Below are positions 1 through 8,874 of a DNA stretch of 64,000 nt, piece by piece. A program made the translations under genes and the position numbers. Within the stretch, counting starts at the first letter, position 1. Every line of letters begins with the position of its first letter. The stretch is taken from NCBI GenBank assembly GCA_934316925.1, contig CAKREC010000005.1:5233-69232 (forward strand). Reading direction: 5' to 3'. Source of the DNA: an uncultured Eubacterium sp. GTDB taxonomy: Bacteria > Bacillota > Clostridia > Lachnospirales > Lachnospiraceae. The notes below the pieces were generated by a model. That model saw only the letters and a list, made by a program, of their open reading frames with translations, did not search any database and was not told the origin of the DNA.

Positions 1-1181
1 ACCCGAATACCAAAGCTTTCTTCAATAACTACAACTTCACCTTTTGCCACAAACTTACCATTGACCAGAACATCTACCGGTTCACCGGCCAGCTTGTCCA
101 GTTCAATGATCGTGCCAGGTGAGAAATCCAAAATATCTTTAATCGATTTGCTGGTTCTTCCCAATTCAACCGTAACTTCCAGCGGAACATCCATAATGAG
201 ATCAATATTTTCCGGTGCAATGCCGCCTAATGAAGCTGCCGGTGACAAGCTCTGGAATTGTGCCGGTTGGATATTGACATCCGGCTGTGCCGGCATTGCC
301 GTTCCGTATGCACCCATGCCAGGCTGCATACCAGCCATCATTCCCATACCAGCCATCGGATCATTCGCTGCCGGTGCCTCATATGGAGTAGCTGTCGGAG
401 CTGGTGCCGGTGTTGGCGCCGCAGTTGCAACCGGTTCTGCCGATACCGCAGGTGCAGATTCCGGCGCCGGTGCCTTTTCTGCTGAAGCGCCTGTCACACC
501 CATAAACTGCTCATATATATGTCTGGCGAATTCCAGCGGATACAACTGCATGATCTGACTATCTACCAGATCGCCAATTTCCATATGGAAAGAAACTTTC
601 GCAAATGTCTTTCCCCGCATTTCCTGTAAATCTTCCGACATGCCCTGATCAAAGTCCACTTTGGTAGCTGTCGGAGGACTTATATCTACTTTCTTGTCCA
701 ACATCGACGACATAGAAGTAGCCGCAGATCCCATCATCTGGTTCATCGCTTCACAAATAGCGCTAAGATGCAGATCTCCTAATTCTCCATCTGTATTCGA
801 TCCGTCGCCACCCATCATAAGATCTGTGATGATCTTAACATCCTTTTCGTTCAAAACAAGTATATTTTTCCCTTCCAGACCTGCACGATAGGAAATATAA
901 ATAAAAACACATGGTTCTTCCTGTTCGTGTTCCAGATCGTCCATCGTAGTATATGTAACAGAAGGGGTGGTAATGTCCACTCGGTTATTTACCAATATGG
1001 ATAATGTCGTAGCTGCTGTTCCCATACTGATGTTTGCAACTTCGCCTAAAGCATCAGCCTCTTCCGGAGTCAGCACTTCCGGAGTTGTATCTATTTCATC
1101 GGAACCAGCCTGATTATCCTCACCGGCCTCCATGCTGCCCAACAAAGCATTGATTTCTTCTTGGGATAACATTCCGTCCAT
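1..1181 (-). CDS. fliY: Flagellar motor switch protein FliY (3' end outside window)
   Basis: Switch-complex protein of Firmicutes that joins a CheC-type CheY-P phosphatase to a FliN-like SpoA domain. The N-terminus has the SQEEINALL motif, like the CheY-P-binding end of FliM. Two CheC active-site patterns (S/D-xxx-E-xx-N-xxx-G) are visible: DALGEVANISMG near residue 40 and SAICEAMNQMMG near 140, so the phosphatase looks intact. A long Ala/Pro/Thr/Met linker (about residues 230-310) leads to the C-terminal SpoA domain (VTVELGRTSKSI ... VVVIEESFGIRV). The reading frame runs off base 1, probably only about 15 residues short of the FliN-type end. The start lies 4 bases after the fliM stop; its GAGAGGAG ribosome site is inside the last fliM codons. 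Confidence 0.95.
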   Translation of the reverse strand, partial: MDGMLSQEEINALLGSMEAGEDNQAGSDEIDTTPEVLTPEEADALGEVANISMGTAATTLSILVNNRVDITTPSVTYTTMDDLEHEQEEPCVFIYISYRAGLEGKNILVLNEKDVKIITDLMMGGDGSNTDGELGDLHLSAICEAMNQMMGSAATSMSSMLDKKVDISPPTATKVDFDQGMSEDLQEMRGKTFAKVSFHMEIGDLVDSQIMQLYPLEFARHIYEQFMGVTGASAEKAPAPESAPAVSAEPVATAAPTPAPAPTATPYEAPAANDPMAGMGMMAGMQPGMGAYGTAMPAQPDVNIQPAQFQSLSPAASLGGIAPENIDLIMDVPLEVTVELGRTSKSIKDILDFSPGTIIELDKLAGEPVDVLVNGKFVAKGEVVVIEESFGIR

Positions 1182-1185
1182 GACT

Positions 1186-2163
1186 CTACTCCTCTCTATA
1201 AATTGATTTTATTTTTACTGCATAGGAATCTTCATGGGTTCCCGGTATTGCAGAAAATTTTTTAATATTTCCAACATAAACATCCAGTTCGTCTTCGATG
1301 CGGGTATTGATCTTTATAATGTCTCCTACCTGCAGATGAACAAAATCATTTACGGAAATCGCACTTTTTCCCATGATCGCCCTTACCGGAATATGTGCTT
1401 TCTGTAAGGATTCTTCAATCGCGTCACGATAGGTATCCTCATCCTTGACCTGTGCTGAAGAATACCAGTATTTTGTATTCAGCTTATCGATCACAGGTTC
1501 CAGAACCGTATATGGAATACAGACATTCATAAGTCCTTCCACGTTGCCAATCTTAATGCTCATGGTAACTACCGATGTCATCTCGTTTGGCGTAATGAAC
1601 TGCGCAAACTGCGAATTCGTCTCAATGCGTTCAAGCATAGGTTCCAGCTGCTGCACACTCTGCCACGGTTCTACCATCAAATTGGTACAAATAACCATGA
1701 TTCGCTCTAAAATCGACAACTCAATCTCTGTAAAATCGCGATTTTTTTCAAGAGGCTGTCCATCGCCTCCCAGCATACGATCCACAATCGCATAGCCCAA
1801 TCCAGTTGCAAGTTCTATAATAATGTTGCCATCTAACGGGGCAAAATTCACTAATCCCAGCAGTACCGGATTTGACAGGGAATTGGAAAATTCCTGATAA
1901 GTTGCTGCTTCCGAATGCATCACTTCAACCTGAACCGTCTTTCTCAAATACACTGGCAGGTTCGTTGACAGCAAACGGGCATAATTTTCAAATATAAATA
2001 CTAATGTTCGTAAATGTTCTTTCGAAAACTTGGATGGTCTGGCGAAATCGTATTCTTTGACTTGTCTCTCATCCGCCTCTTCAGTCTCTGTAGGGTCAAA
2101 CTCCCCACTGCTCAGAGCTGACAGCAGATTGTCAATCTCGTTTTGCGATAGCACATCGCTCAT
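1186..2163 (-). CDS. fliM: Flagellar motor switch protein FliM
   Basis: C-ring component that binds CheY-P and sets rotation direction. The 325-residue length is typical. The N-terminal CheY-P-binding motif LSQNEIDNLLSAL is present, followed by the CheC-like middle domain (ELATGLGYAIVDRMLGGDG) and a C-terminal SpoA domain (VGDIIKINTRIEDELDVYVG). It lies between fliL and fliY in the flagellar operon, and its end carries the ribosome site of fliY. The 98-base gap to fliL holds only a short TTGTC/GACAA hairpin and no promoter I can support. Confidence 0.97.
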   Translation of the reverse strand: MSDVLSQNEIDNLLSALSSGEFDPTETEEADERQVKEYDFARPSKFSKEHLRTLVFIFENYARLLSTNLPVYLRKTVQVEVMHSEAATYQEFSNSLSNPVLLGLVNFAPLDGNIIIELATGLGYAIVDRMLGGDGQPLEKNRDFTEIELSILERIMVICTNLMVEPWQSVQQLEPMLERIETNSQFAQFITPNEMTSVVTMSIKIGNVEGLMNVCIPYTVLEPVIDKLNTKYWYSSAQVKDEDTYRDAIEESLQKAHIPVRAIMGKSAISVNDFVHLQVGDIIKINTRIEDELDVYVGNIKKFSAIPGTHEDSYAVKIKSIYREE

Positions 2164-2261
2164 GCCACTTCACCTCACTACTCCATCTCGTATAATTGTC
2201 AAAAATCGACAACTATATAATACCATATTTAGAGAACAACATAAAGAGTTTTTTATTTTTC

Positions 2262-2777
2262 TTATGCTGTCAAGAAACCATTCAGTGATATCTCGACAAT
2301 GGATTTTGTATCATATTTATCCTGCAGACGCTTAATTGCTTCCTGTTTTACTTTTGCTTCACTGATCGTGCTGACGGTATATTCTCCAATAACTTCCTTT
2401 ACAATATCCGATACATATACGTTATTTTCATTGATAGATTTTTTAACAGTCTCACAATCTTCGGCCTTTTTATTGAACGAAACAACAATCTCATCCAGCA
2501 ATGCATAGTGAGCTGTATCATCTCCTTCATCTTTCTGCAAATTGATCTTTACCGAATTGTCATATGTAATCTTCTCCACTTCAAGGTCTGATACACTGTA
2601 CGAGTCTTCTTCACTCGTCTTGGACTCAATCTCCAGATCAATAACGGATGCTACTTTGTCCACCAGTTTCCCCGTTTTATTCATTGCCGGAACAACAGAA
2701 AACACAATTACGATCGTCAGGATCAGGTTCAATAATGTTGATGCCATAATAACAATAGTCAAAATATTTTTTTTCAT
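2262..2777 (-). CDS. fliL: FliL-like flagellar basal body-associated protein
   Basis: Single-pass membrane protein that surrounds the stator and supports torque. There is one N-terminal membrane segment (ILTIVIMASTLLNLILTIVIVF) and a roughly 130-residue outer domain ending in SIVEISLNGFLTA, which resembles the FliL pattern of strand-helix-final strand but is divergent. The call rests mainly on its place between motB and fliM. A start at 2798 would overlap the motB stop (ATGA) but has no ribosome site; the ATG at 2777 follows AGGGGGAAAG at good spacing, so I chose it (171 residues). Confidence 0.8.
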   Translation of the reverse strand: MKKNILTIVIMASTLLNLILTIVIVFSVVPAMNKTGKLVDKVASVIDLEIESKTSEEDSYSVSDLEVEKITYDNSVKINLQKDEGDDTAHYALLDEIVVSFNKKAEDCETVKKSINENNVYVSDIVKEVIGEYTVSTISEAKVKQEAIKRLQDKYDTKSIVEISLNGFLTA

Positions 2778-2794
2778 GATTTGGTCTTTCCCCC

Positions 2795-3676
2795 TCATTC
2801 ATTCGTGTATATTTTTATTTCTACCCGTCGATTCTGCCGCCGCCCTTTTTCTGTCTTGTTTGACGCGATCGGCTCATATTCTCCTCGACCTGTAGGTTCT
2901 ATCTTTTTCGGATCCAGTCCCTTTTTCTGAACAAGATACTCAAAAACTTCTGTTGCTCTGGCGGTAGACAGCCACATATTGTTGTGGTACTGGCTGTTGG
3001 ATATCGGCACATTATCCGTATGTCCCTCGATCTTGATCATATGTGATTGATACACCTTCAAAATATCTCCCACTTTACTGAGCAATGATTTGGTATTCTT
3101 TTTCACCTGTGCCGTACCGGAATCAAACAAGATCGCACCATTCAATGAAATCTGCACATATTGATATGCCTTATCCATATTCACCGTGATCTGGTCATCA
3201 ATATTTTTATTCTGGGCAGCTCCTACAACCTGCTCATAGACCTGCTCTGTTTTCTCTTTTTGTTCTTGTAATTTGGCAGCTTCTACTTTTTGTTCCATCT
3301 CTTCCATAGAAGCCTGCTCTCCCGTTGTCTCCGCTGAATTTGTCTTTTGATTCGACTGCTCCTGAGTCTTCTGTTCCTCATTTTCCGAGCTGTCATCTCC
3401 GGACTCTTCAAATTCATTAAAATACTGCGAAATAGAAACAAGCTGATCCGTGCCACTCGAAACAAAAGCTCCTTCTCCTACGGCAGCTCCTCCGCCGTCA
3501 AAAATATTGATCTTTTGCGTCATGGATGTAACCAGCTGTTCATATTTATCCGCATCAACCGTCGACATAGAAAAAAGCAATACGAAGAAACAAAGAAGCA
3601 AATTCATCAAATCAGCAAATGTGTTGATCCATCCACCGGTATTCGGCGCGTCCTCCTGACGTTTCTTTCTAGCCAT
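2795..3676 (-). CDS. motB: Flagellar stator protein MotB
   Basis: Ion-channel and peptidoglycan-anchoring subunit of the stator. The N-terminal membrane helix carries the channel aspartate in the motif FADLMNLLLCFFVLLFSMS (Asp22). The C-terminal OmpA-like domain has the peptidoglycan-binding pattern IEGHTDNVPI ... LSTARATEVFEYL ... GRRQNRRVEI. Between them, about residues 88-150 form an unusually long, Glu/Gln/Ser-rich linker. Its ATG overlaps the motA stop (TAATG), consistent with coupled translation and 1:1 assembly with MotA. Whether protons or sodium drive it cannot be read from the sequence. Confidence 0.97.
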   Translation of the reverse strand: MARKKRQEDAPNTGGWINTFADLMNLLLCFFVLLFSMSTVDADKYEQLVTSMTQKINIFDGGGAAVGEGAFVSSGTDQLVSISQYFNEFEESGDDSSENEEQKTQEQSNQKTNSAETTGEQASMEEMEQKVEAAKLQEQKEKTEQVYEQVVGAAQNKNIDDQITVNMDKAYQYVQISLNGAILFDSGTAQVKKNTKSLLSKVGDILKVYQSHMIKIEGHTDNVPISNSQYHNNMWLSTARATEVFEYLVQKKGLDPKKIEPTGRGEYEPIASNKTEKGRRQNRRVEIKIYTNE

Positions 3677-4485
3677 TACGCTTCACCGCCTTGCTCCCCT
3701 TCTCCATCTCCAAGGAGATTGTTTCTAGCTCCCGGTGATAAGAATGATTTTAATTTTTCTTCAATAACACGTGGATTTTCACCTGCCTGAATCGACAAAA
3801 TACCTTCGCTGATCACTTCTTTTAACATGATCTCATGCCGGTTCTGAGCCCTCAGCTTCGCAGCAATCGGCGTAGCGATCCAGTTGGCGATCAATGAACC
3901 ATATAATGTTGTGATCAACGCAATTGCCATGTTCGGGCCAATCGAACTAGGATCATCCAACAGTTTTAACATGTTGATCAGTCCGATCAGGGTACCAATC
4001 ATACCCCAGGCAGGACCCATTCCAGCCAGACTGTCCCAGAATGAAATAACTTCACTATGTCGTTGTTCTACATAATTCAATTCCGTTTCTAAAATGCTGG
4101 AAACCAGTTCCTGATCGGTTCCATCGACAATAAGCATAATACCCTTTTTCATAAAATCATCTTCGATATCCGCTGCGCTCTCTTCCAATTGCAGCAAGCC
4201 TTCTTTTCTTGCCACATTGGCAAGTTCAATGATCTTACGTATCACTTTGTCTTCATCATTTTCCGGAACTTTTGTCGTCAGAAGAAATGACTTTAAATTG
4301 TTAACAAATGCACCTATGTTGTCCGACATCGTAAGCATACACATCAGCGATCCCACAATTACGATCAAAAACGAAGAAAGATCCCAGAAGTTTCCCATCG
4401 CTGCAAATCCCTGATCTCCTGATACGATACCATATACAACCGCTCCCGCGCAGCCTATCAAACCTATTATTGTAGCTATATCCAA
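3676..4485 (-). CDS. motA: Flagellar stator protein MotA
   Basis: Four-helix stator subunit that couples ion flow to rotor movement. The protein is 269 residues, the usual size for the Bacillus-type MotA. Membrane segments are visible at about 1-21, 30-52, 150-170 and 185-205, with the conserved GTLIGLINML and ALITTLYGSLIANWIATPIA regions around the channel. The cytoplasmic loop (about 70-145) is the part that contacts FliG. The stop overlaps the motB start. Confidence 0.97.
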   Translation of the reverse strand: MDIATIIGLIGCAGAVVYGIVSGDQGFAAMGNFWDLSSFLIVIVGSLMCMLTMSDNIGAFVNNLKSFLLTTKVPENDEDKVIRKIIELANVARKEGLLQLEESAADIEDDFMKKGIMLIVDGTDQELVSSILETELNYVEQRHSEVISFWDSLAGMGPAWGMIGTLIGLINMLKLLDDPSSIGPNMAIALITTLYGSLIANWIATPIAAKLRAQNRHEIMLKEVISEGILSIQAGENPRVIEEKLKSFLSPGARNNLLGDGEGEQGGEA

Positions 4486-4497
4486 AATTACACCGCC

Positions 4498-4686
4498 TTA
4501 CATATCGCAAGATATTACTTTCTTAGACAATTTTACTAAATTTTTGACTTCTTGTCTACTTTCTTTTACAATAATTTTTTTCCCGGTCGTAAGAGTTATT
4601 ACCGTATCGGGTGTTTCCTCTACTGTCTCGATCAGGTCTGCATTGACACAGATGATCTGTCCATTTAATTTTGTGACATCAATCAT
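4498..4686 (-). CDS. flbD: FlbD/SwrD family flagellar protein
   Basis: Small protein of the FlbD (SwrD) family, found in flagellar operons and needed for full motor power in Bacillus. The family signature LNGQIICVNADLIETVEETPD is clear (shown here in part: NADLIETVEETPDTVITL). I chose the ATG at 4686 (MIDVTKLNG, 62 residues) because GGAGG lies 10 bases before it; the ATG at 4695 is only one base from the same ribosome site. It precedes motA and follows a terminator-like hairpin. Confidence 0.93.
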   Translation of the reverse strand: MIDVTKLNGQIICVNADLIETVEETPDTVITLTTGKKIIVKESRQEVKNLVKLSKKVISCDM

Positions 4687-4722
4687 AATATCCATTCCTC
4701 CATTCCCACAGAATCACAAAAC

Positions 4723-4764
4723 AAAAGAGCAATGGCCATATGCAGCTGACTCATTGCCCCTTTT
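4723..4764 (-). terminator. Terminator-like hairpin inside the flagellar operon
   Basis: Read on the minus strand, AAAAGGGGCAATG pairs with CATTGCTCTTTT (one bulge) around a loop of about 17 bases, and is followed by TTTTGTTTT. It lies between the flgE stop and the flbD ribosome site, so it could lower transcription of the motor/switch genes relative to the hook genes. No obvious promoter follows it. Confidence 0.6.
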
Positions 4765-4777
4765 ATTTATAAAAATA

Positions 4778-6220
4778 TTATCGTTTCAAGTTAACCAACT
4801 CTTCAAGCATGGTATCGGATGTCGTAATAACACGTGAATTTGCCTGAAAGCCTCGCTGGGTTGTGATCATATTCGTAAACTCGGTAGCCAGGTCTACATC
4901 AGACATTTCCAGTGCGCCGATTGAAAAACTTCCAATTTCGGAAATATCAATTCCAATACCGTCAAACTCTCCAGAGTTCAGAGTAGCTGCATACATGCTG
5001 TTTCCTACAGATTCCAGACCAGACGGATTAGCAAAAGAAGCAACAGCAATCTGTCCAAGCAGTTTGCTGTCACCATTGCTGTAAACACCATAGATCATAC
5101 CATCTGTCTGAATCGAAAATCCATTTAATGTTCCAGCAGCATTTCCTGCATTATTTCCATCTGAATCTCCACGAGATGGTTTTACACTACAGGTACTGTT
5201 GCTTGCGTAGCTTGTCAATCCCGAAAAATCAATATCTACACCACTGGTTGGGAATGCGTTGTTCGCTGTATTTCCATCATTCAATGTAAGATTTAAGGAA
5301 GTCTGTCCCTCTTCCGTTCCTACACCGGTAAATGCTCCGGTAGCACCATTAAATGTAAGATTTGGCAATGTGCCATTAAAGGTAATCGTTCCATCCGCAT
5401 CTACCGTATACTCAATGTCCTCGCCATTGAAGTTAATATGCTGCTCGGTAGACTCATATGTCTTATTGCCCTGATCATCGGTCGTTTCCCGTTTCAGGAT
5501 CGACTTACCATCAGGACCCAAAATATCAGAAAATGAAATTTCATACTGATTTGTATCGGTATCATTTACCTGTTTGATCAATAATTTTGCAGTATTCAGA
5601 TTTCCAACATTGTCATAGAAGCTGATGGAGATCGGATAACCTGCTGCACCGGCAGCAACTAACGGATCTTTCTCATCTACATTTCCTTTTAATGTTACCT
5701 TTGTTGTAGCATTCGGATCGGAATATGAATTTTCCGGGCTCATGAGATTCAGTGTTGATACCGAATCTTTTCGGATCTCACCACTTTCATCGACGCCCCA
5801 GCCTAAAACAGAAGCTCCGTTTGTTGTACAATATAAGGTACCGTTTGCGTCAATATCCAAAGCACCGGATTTGGTAAAGTATGTATTTCCATTGCTTCTT
5901 ACGATCAGAAACGCATCTCCATTGATCATCAGATCCATGCCACGGTCGGTACGCTGTGTTGCGCCCGTACCACTAAGATCCACACTGATCGCTGCTACAT
6001 TGGCTCCCAAACCGATCTGAACGGCATTGGTACCTGCTGCACCGGTTGTCGCATTAGGACCAGATGCACTCTGTGTTGTCTGATAATATACATCCGTAAA
6101 GTTTACGTGTCCTGCACGGAAACCTACTGTATTAACATTTGAAATATTGTTACCGATTACGTCCATCTTTGTCTGATGTACTTTCAATCCGGAAATTCCG
6201 GAATACAATGATCTCATCAT
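4778..6220 (-). CDS. flgE: Flagellar hook protein FlgE
   Basis: Structural subunit of the flagellar hook. The N-terminal rod/hook signature is clear (MRSLYSGISGLKVHQTKMDV then NNISNVNTVGFR), the hook-specific FTDVYYQTTQ follows, and the C-terminal D0 helix ends MITTQRGFQANSRVITTSD. At 480 residues it is within the usual range for Clostridia. Its position after flgD and the TIGR02530 gene is the common hook-block order. Confidence 0.97.
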   Translation of the reverse strand: MMRSLYSGISGLKVHQTKMDVIGNNISNVNTVGFRAGHVNFTDVYYQTTQSASGPNATTGAAGTNAVQIGLGANVAAISVDLSGTGATQRTDRGMDLMINGDAFLIVRSNGNTYFTKSGALDIDANGTLYCTTNGASVLGWGVDESGEIRKDSVSTLNLMSPENSYSDPNATTKVTLKGNVDEKDPLVAAGAAGYPISISFYDNVGNLNTAKLLIKQVNDTDTNQYEISFSDILGPDGKSILKRETTDDQGNKTYESTEQHINFNGEDIEYTVDADGTITFNGTLPNLTFNGATGAFTGVGTEEGQTSLNLTLNDGNTANNAFPTSGVDIDFSGLTSYASNSTCSVKPSRGDSDGNNAGNAAGTLNGFSIQTDGMIYGVYSNGDSKLLGQIAVASFANPSGLESVGNSMYAATLNSGEFDGIGIDISEIGSFSIGALEMSDVDLATEFTNMITTQRGFQANSRVITTSDTMLEELVNLKR

Positions 6221-6299
6221 AATGAATCACCCTCCAATTTCTTTCTACACTTTATCTGGCATTCAAAAGTGTCATGCTTCCTAAAAAGGGCCAGCATGT

Positions 6300-6656
6300 T
6301 TAGTTAATAATTGCTCCATCAATATTGGTGAAGACTGCATTTTTTGTGTCATTTACCGCTGTAATAACAGTATTATTCCGTACGTTTACAATAAACGCCA
6401 GATCATCAACCATAACCAGCGATTCTTTCATTCCTTTTTCTCTTGCCTGCATGGTTGCATCCTGCAAACGAGCCTTCTGCTCCGGCGACATGTCAATGCT
6501 GCGACTTTCCAATCTCTGCGCTGCATGTTTGGAAAACAAAACATCTTCAAAAGACTGTGCATTTGCTTCCTGCCTGTCACATTCTTTTTTGCCAGAGTAC
6601 GGTTGTAAGCGGCCTCGCATCTGCTCAATGGATGCATAATTCTGTTCTACATTCAT
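6300..6656 (-). CDS. TIGR02530-type flagellar operon protein
   Basis: Small (118 residues) conserved protein of flagellar operons in Firmicutes and spirochaetes, recognised from the family pattern FSKHAAQRLESRSI ... KGMKESLVMVDDLAFIVNV ... VFTNIDGAIIN. Its role is not well established; it sits between flgD and flgE as in relatives, suggesting a function in hook assembly. GGAGG lies six bases before the ATG. Confidence 0.88.
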   Translation of the reverse strand: MNVEQNYASIEQMRGRLQPYSGKKECDRQEANAQSFEDVLFSKHAAQRLESRSIDMSPEQKARLQDATMQAREKGMKESLVMVDDLAFIVNVRNNTVITAVNDTKNAVFTNIDGAIIN

Positions 6657-6688
6657 AAAGCCACCTCCATGTGCTGTTGCTTTGTGTT

Positions 6689-7453
6689 TTAAGCGTCTTT
6701 CTCAATGCCGCTGTCTACTACTTTCACCTGAACTTTGTCTGTCACTGTTGTTGCGTAAGAATCGTTGAAATAGAAGCCCAAATAATAGGTGTCTGCATCC
6801 AGTTTTTCAAATGCTTTGGATGAGATTGTCAATACGCCATCTTCATATTTCATCAGATCAGCATCAATAAATTCGCCATTCAAAGCCACTGCAACACTGC
6901 TTGCCTCATAGCCATCTTTTCCAAGATCGATTTTAATCTCAACATCTGCCGGATTTGAAATATCGTAAGTCATATTCTGTTCTGCAACAGAAGGAAGCTT
7001 ATCCTTTACCGCATAAGTCGTATCCAACACCTTCGCTAATTCATCCATAGAATACTGGGTTCCGTCAATGGATAAATATGCCTCTCCATCTTTGATCTCA
7101 ACATAGTCAACCGTTCCCGTGACCTCTTTGGTATTGCCCAGTGCATCCTGATGTTTGATAAGAACCTGCTTTCCTACCAATGTGTAAGCAGAAGAATTTG
7201 TCATTGTGTCATTCATCGACATCATCTGCTCCAGTGATGAGAATTGTGCCAGCTGGGAGATAAACTCGGTATCATCCTGCGGATTCAAAGGATCCTGATT
7301 TTGCATCTGGCATACCAAAAGCTGCAAAAACTGTTCTTTTCCCAATTCACTCGATCCTCTGGTCTTTGTCTCGCTGGAACTTGATTCCGAACTGCTCGTC
7401 CGATTGGCGTAAGCAAGCTCATCCAAACTTGTCAAATTCGATAAATCTGCCAT
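6689..7453 (-). CDS. flgD: Flagellar hook capping protein FlgD
   Basis: Cap scaffold required to polymerise the hook. The N-terminal conserved FlgD region is evident (LGKEQFLQLLVCQMQNQDPL, then EFISQLAQFSSLEQM), followed by a C-terminal Ig-like/tudor part (VEIKIDLGKDGYEASSVAVALNG region). The first 30 residues are Ser/Thr-rich. Length of 254 residues is typical of Clostridia. It lies 20 bases after fliK and before the TIGR02530 gene. Confidence 0.95.
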   Translation of the reverse strand: MADLSNLTSLDELAYANRTSSSESSSSETKTRGSSELGKEQFLQLLVCQMQNQDPLNPQDDTEFISQLAQFSSLEQMMSMNDTMTNSSAYTLVGKQVLIKHQDALGNTKEVTGTVDYVEIKDGEAYLSIDGTQYSMDELAKVLDTTYAVKDKLPSVAEQNMTYDISNPADVEIKIDLGKDGYEASSVAVALNGEFIDADLMKYEDGVLTISSKAFEKLDADTYYLGFYFNDSYATTVTDKVQVKVVDSGIEKDA

Positions 7454-7473
7454 CGTACACTCCTTTCTGTTTT

Positions 7474-8793
7474 TTATGCCGTATAATCAATCGTACTGTT
7501 TTGATCACGGCGCTGCATGGTTGTTTCTCTTGATGTTTCTTTTGTGTCATTCGAATTTTCCTTTGTCTCATCATAAGAAAATTCTTTGTGTCTCGAATCA
7601 CGCTGACTCTGTTGCTCGTTCTGCTGTTCTCTCTGATCCAGTCCAAATTCGGATACAGTAACTTCCACCGCATCTACCTTCAGACCCTGTTGCTGAAAAT
7701 TCTCTTTCAAGATAATCATCTGGCTTTCCAGAGCTTCTTTTGCCGCCTGATTCTCCACCGTCAAAACAGCTGTTGTAACTCCCGCTGCTGCTGATACCGC
7801 TACGTTTACCTTGCCCAGACTTGCCGGATGCAGCTGCATCTCCAATTTTGTTGTGTCTGCCACAACGCGAAGACGTATCTGTGAAACAACCTGATCCAAA
7901 ATATCTGTGGTTTGCTGACTCTGGACTTCTGTGTCTGCGGTAGCATTTTCCAATGCTTCTCCCAAACGTTCCACAAATGTATTCATACTGCTGTTTACCG
8001 GAGTCGGATCCGATATCCGGATGGAATCTCTTGAAGAAATTTCAGATTCAAATGCAGATCCTTCCTGTGAAAATTCCTGTTCTGATGCCGCATCTCCATT
8101 TTCAGACAACTCCTTTGCCGAAGTAGCGACTGGTGTGATCACATCATCCGATGAATCCGAAATGTCTGTCTCTTCTGCCGTCATGTTCAAGTCGCGATCC
8201 ACATCACCAGTCACGTCAAATACATTTGCCGTGTTTTCAAGTAAAGAACCTTCCGGCAATTCTTCATCAACCAGTAATGAGGTACCATCGTCCAGCAGCT
8301 CCTGTAATCCCTGCCGGATCTGATCCATTTCCTGGCCGATCTGATCATTGGTAACAAATACCGCTTTGTCGTCAAACCCATGATATATCATAAGGGCATT
8401 CTGCAAAGTTTCCAGATTTAGCTGTATTCCCTGATCAGATCCCACAAGCAGATCCGTTGGCTGGAGCCCGGAATCCTGTAACATCGCTTCCACATCTTCT
8501 ACCGGCAACTGAAGCTTCACAGCAAGATAGGATACTACATTTTCTGCTGCTTGTGCCATTTGTGCATCCGAAGGGGTCTGCATCTCTGTCGCAGTATCAC
8601 GAACTGTCTTGTCCGCAATGTTTTTCGATGTCTTCACAACAACTTTCTGACTGGCATCCGGTTTGATCGTTTCTGATTGTTTTCCATCGTTGTTGAAAAA
8701 AAGCTGAAAATCCTGTGTCGTATCTTTACTTTTTTTCTCTGACTTAATATTCTGCGAATTTCCAGTCATGATCGTTATGCCTTGTGTCTTCAT
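7474..8793 (-). CDS. fliK: Flagellar hook-length control protein FliK
   Basis: Secreted molecular ruler that sets hook length and switches export specificity. The conserved C-terminal Flg_hook domain is present at about residues 300-385 (LRVVADTTKLEMQLHPASLG then KVNVAVSAAAGVTTAVL). The N-terminal 280 residues are low-complexity, rich in Asp, Glu, Ser and Gln, as is normal for FliK rulers. A strong GGAGG ribosome site precedes the ATG. Confidence 0.93.
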   Translation of the reverse strand: MKTQGITIMTGNSQNIKSEKKSKDTTQDFQLFFNNDGKQSETIKPDASQKVVVKTSKNIADKTVRDTATEMQTPSDAQMAQAAENVVSYLAVKLQLPVEDVEAMLQDSGLQPTDLLVGSDQGIQLNLETLQNALMIYHGFDDKAVFVTNDQIGQEMDQIRQGLQELLDDGTSLLVDEELPEGSLLENTANVFDVTGDVDRDLNMTAEETDISDSSDDVITPVATSAKELSENGDAASEQEFSQEGSAFESEISSRDSIRISDPTPVNSSMNTFVERLGEALENATADTEVQSQQTTDILDQVVSQIRLRVVADTTKLEMQLHPASLGKVNVAVSAAAGVTTAVLTVENQAAKEALESQMIILKENFQQQGLKVDAVEVTVSEFGLDQREQQNEQQSQRDSRHKEFSYDETKENSNDTKETSRETTMQRRDQNSTIDYTA

Positions 8794-8874
8794 ATTTTTC
8801 CTCCTTTCTTATAATTTTCCACAATCATTATATCGGCATTTCACTCCTGTTAGCTTACAATGATTTTCAAACTT

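Noticed and set aside
2164-2261. Promoter between fliL and fliM
   Set aside because: TATTAT and TTGACA-like words are present but not at workable spacing.
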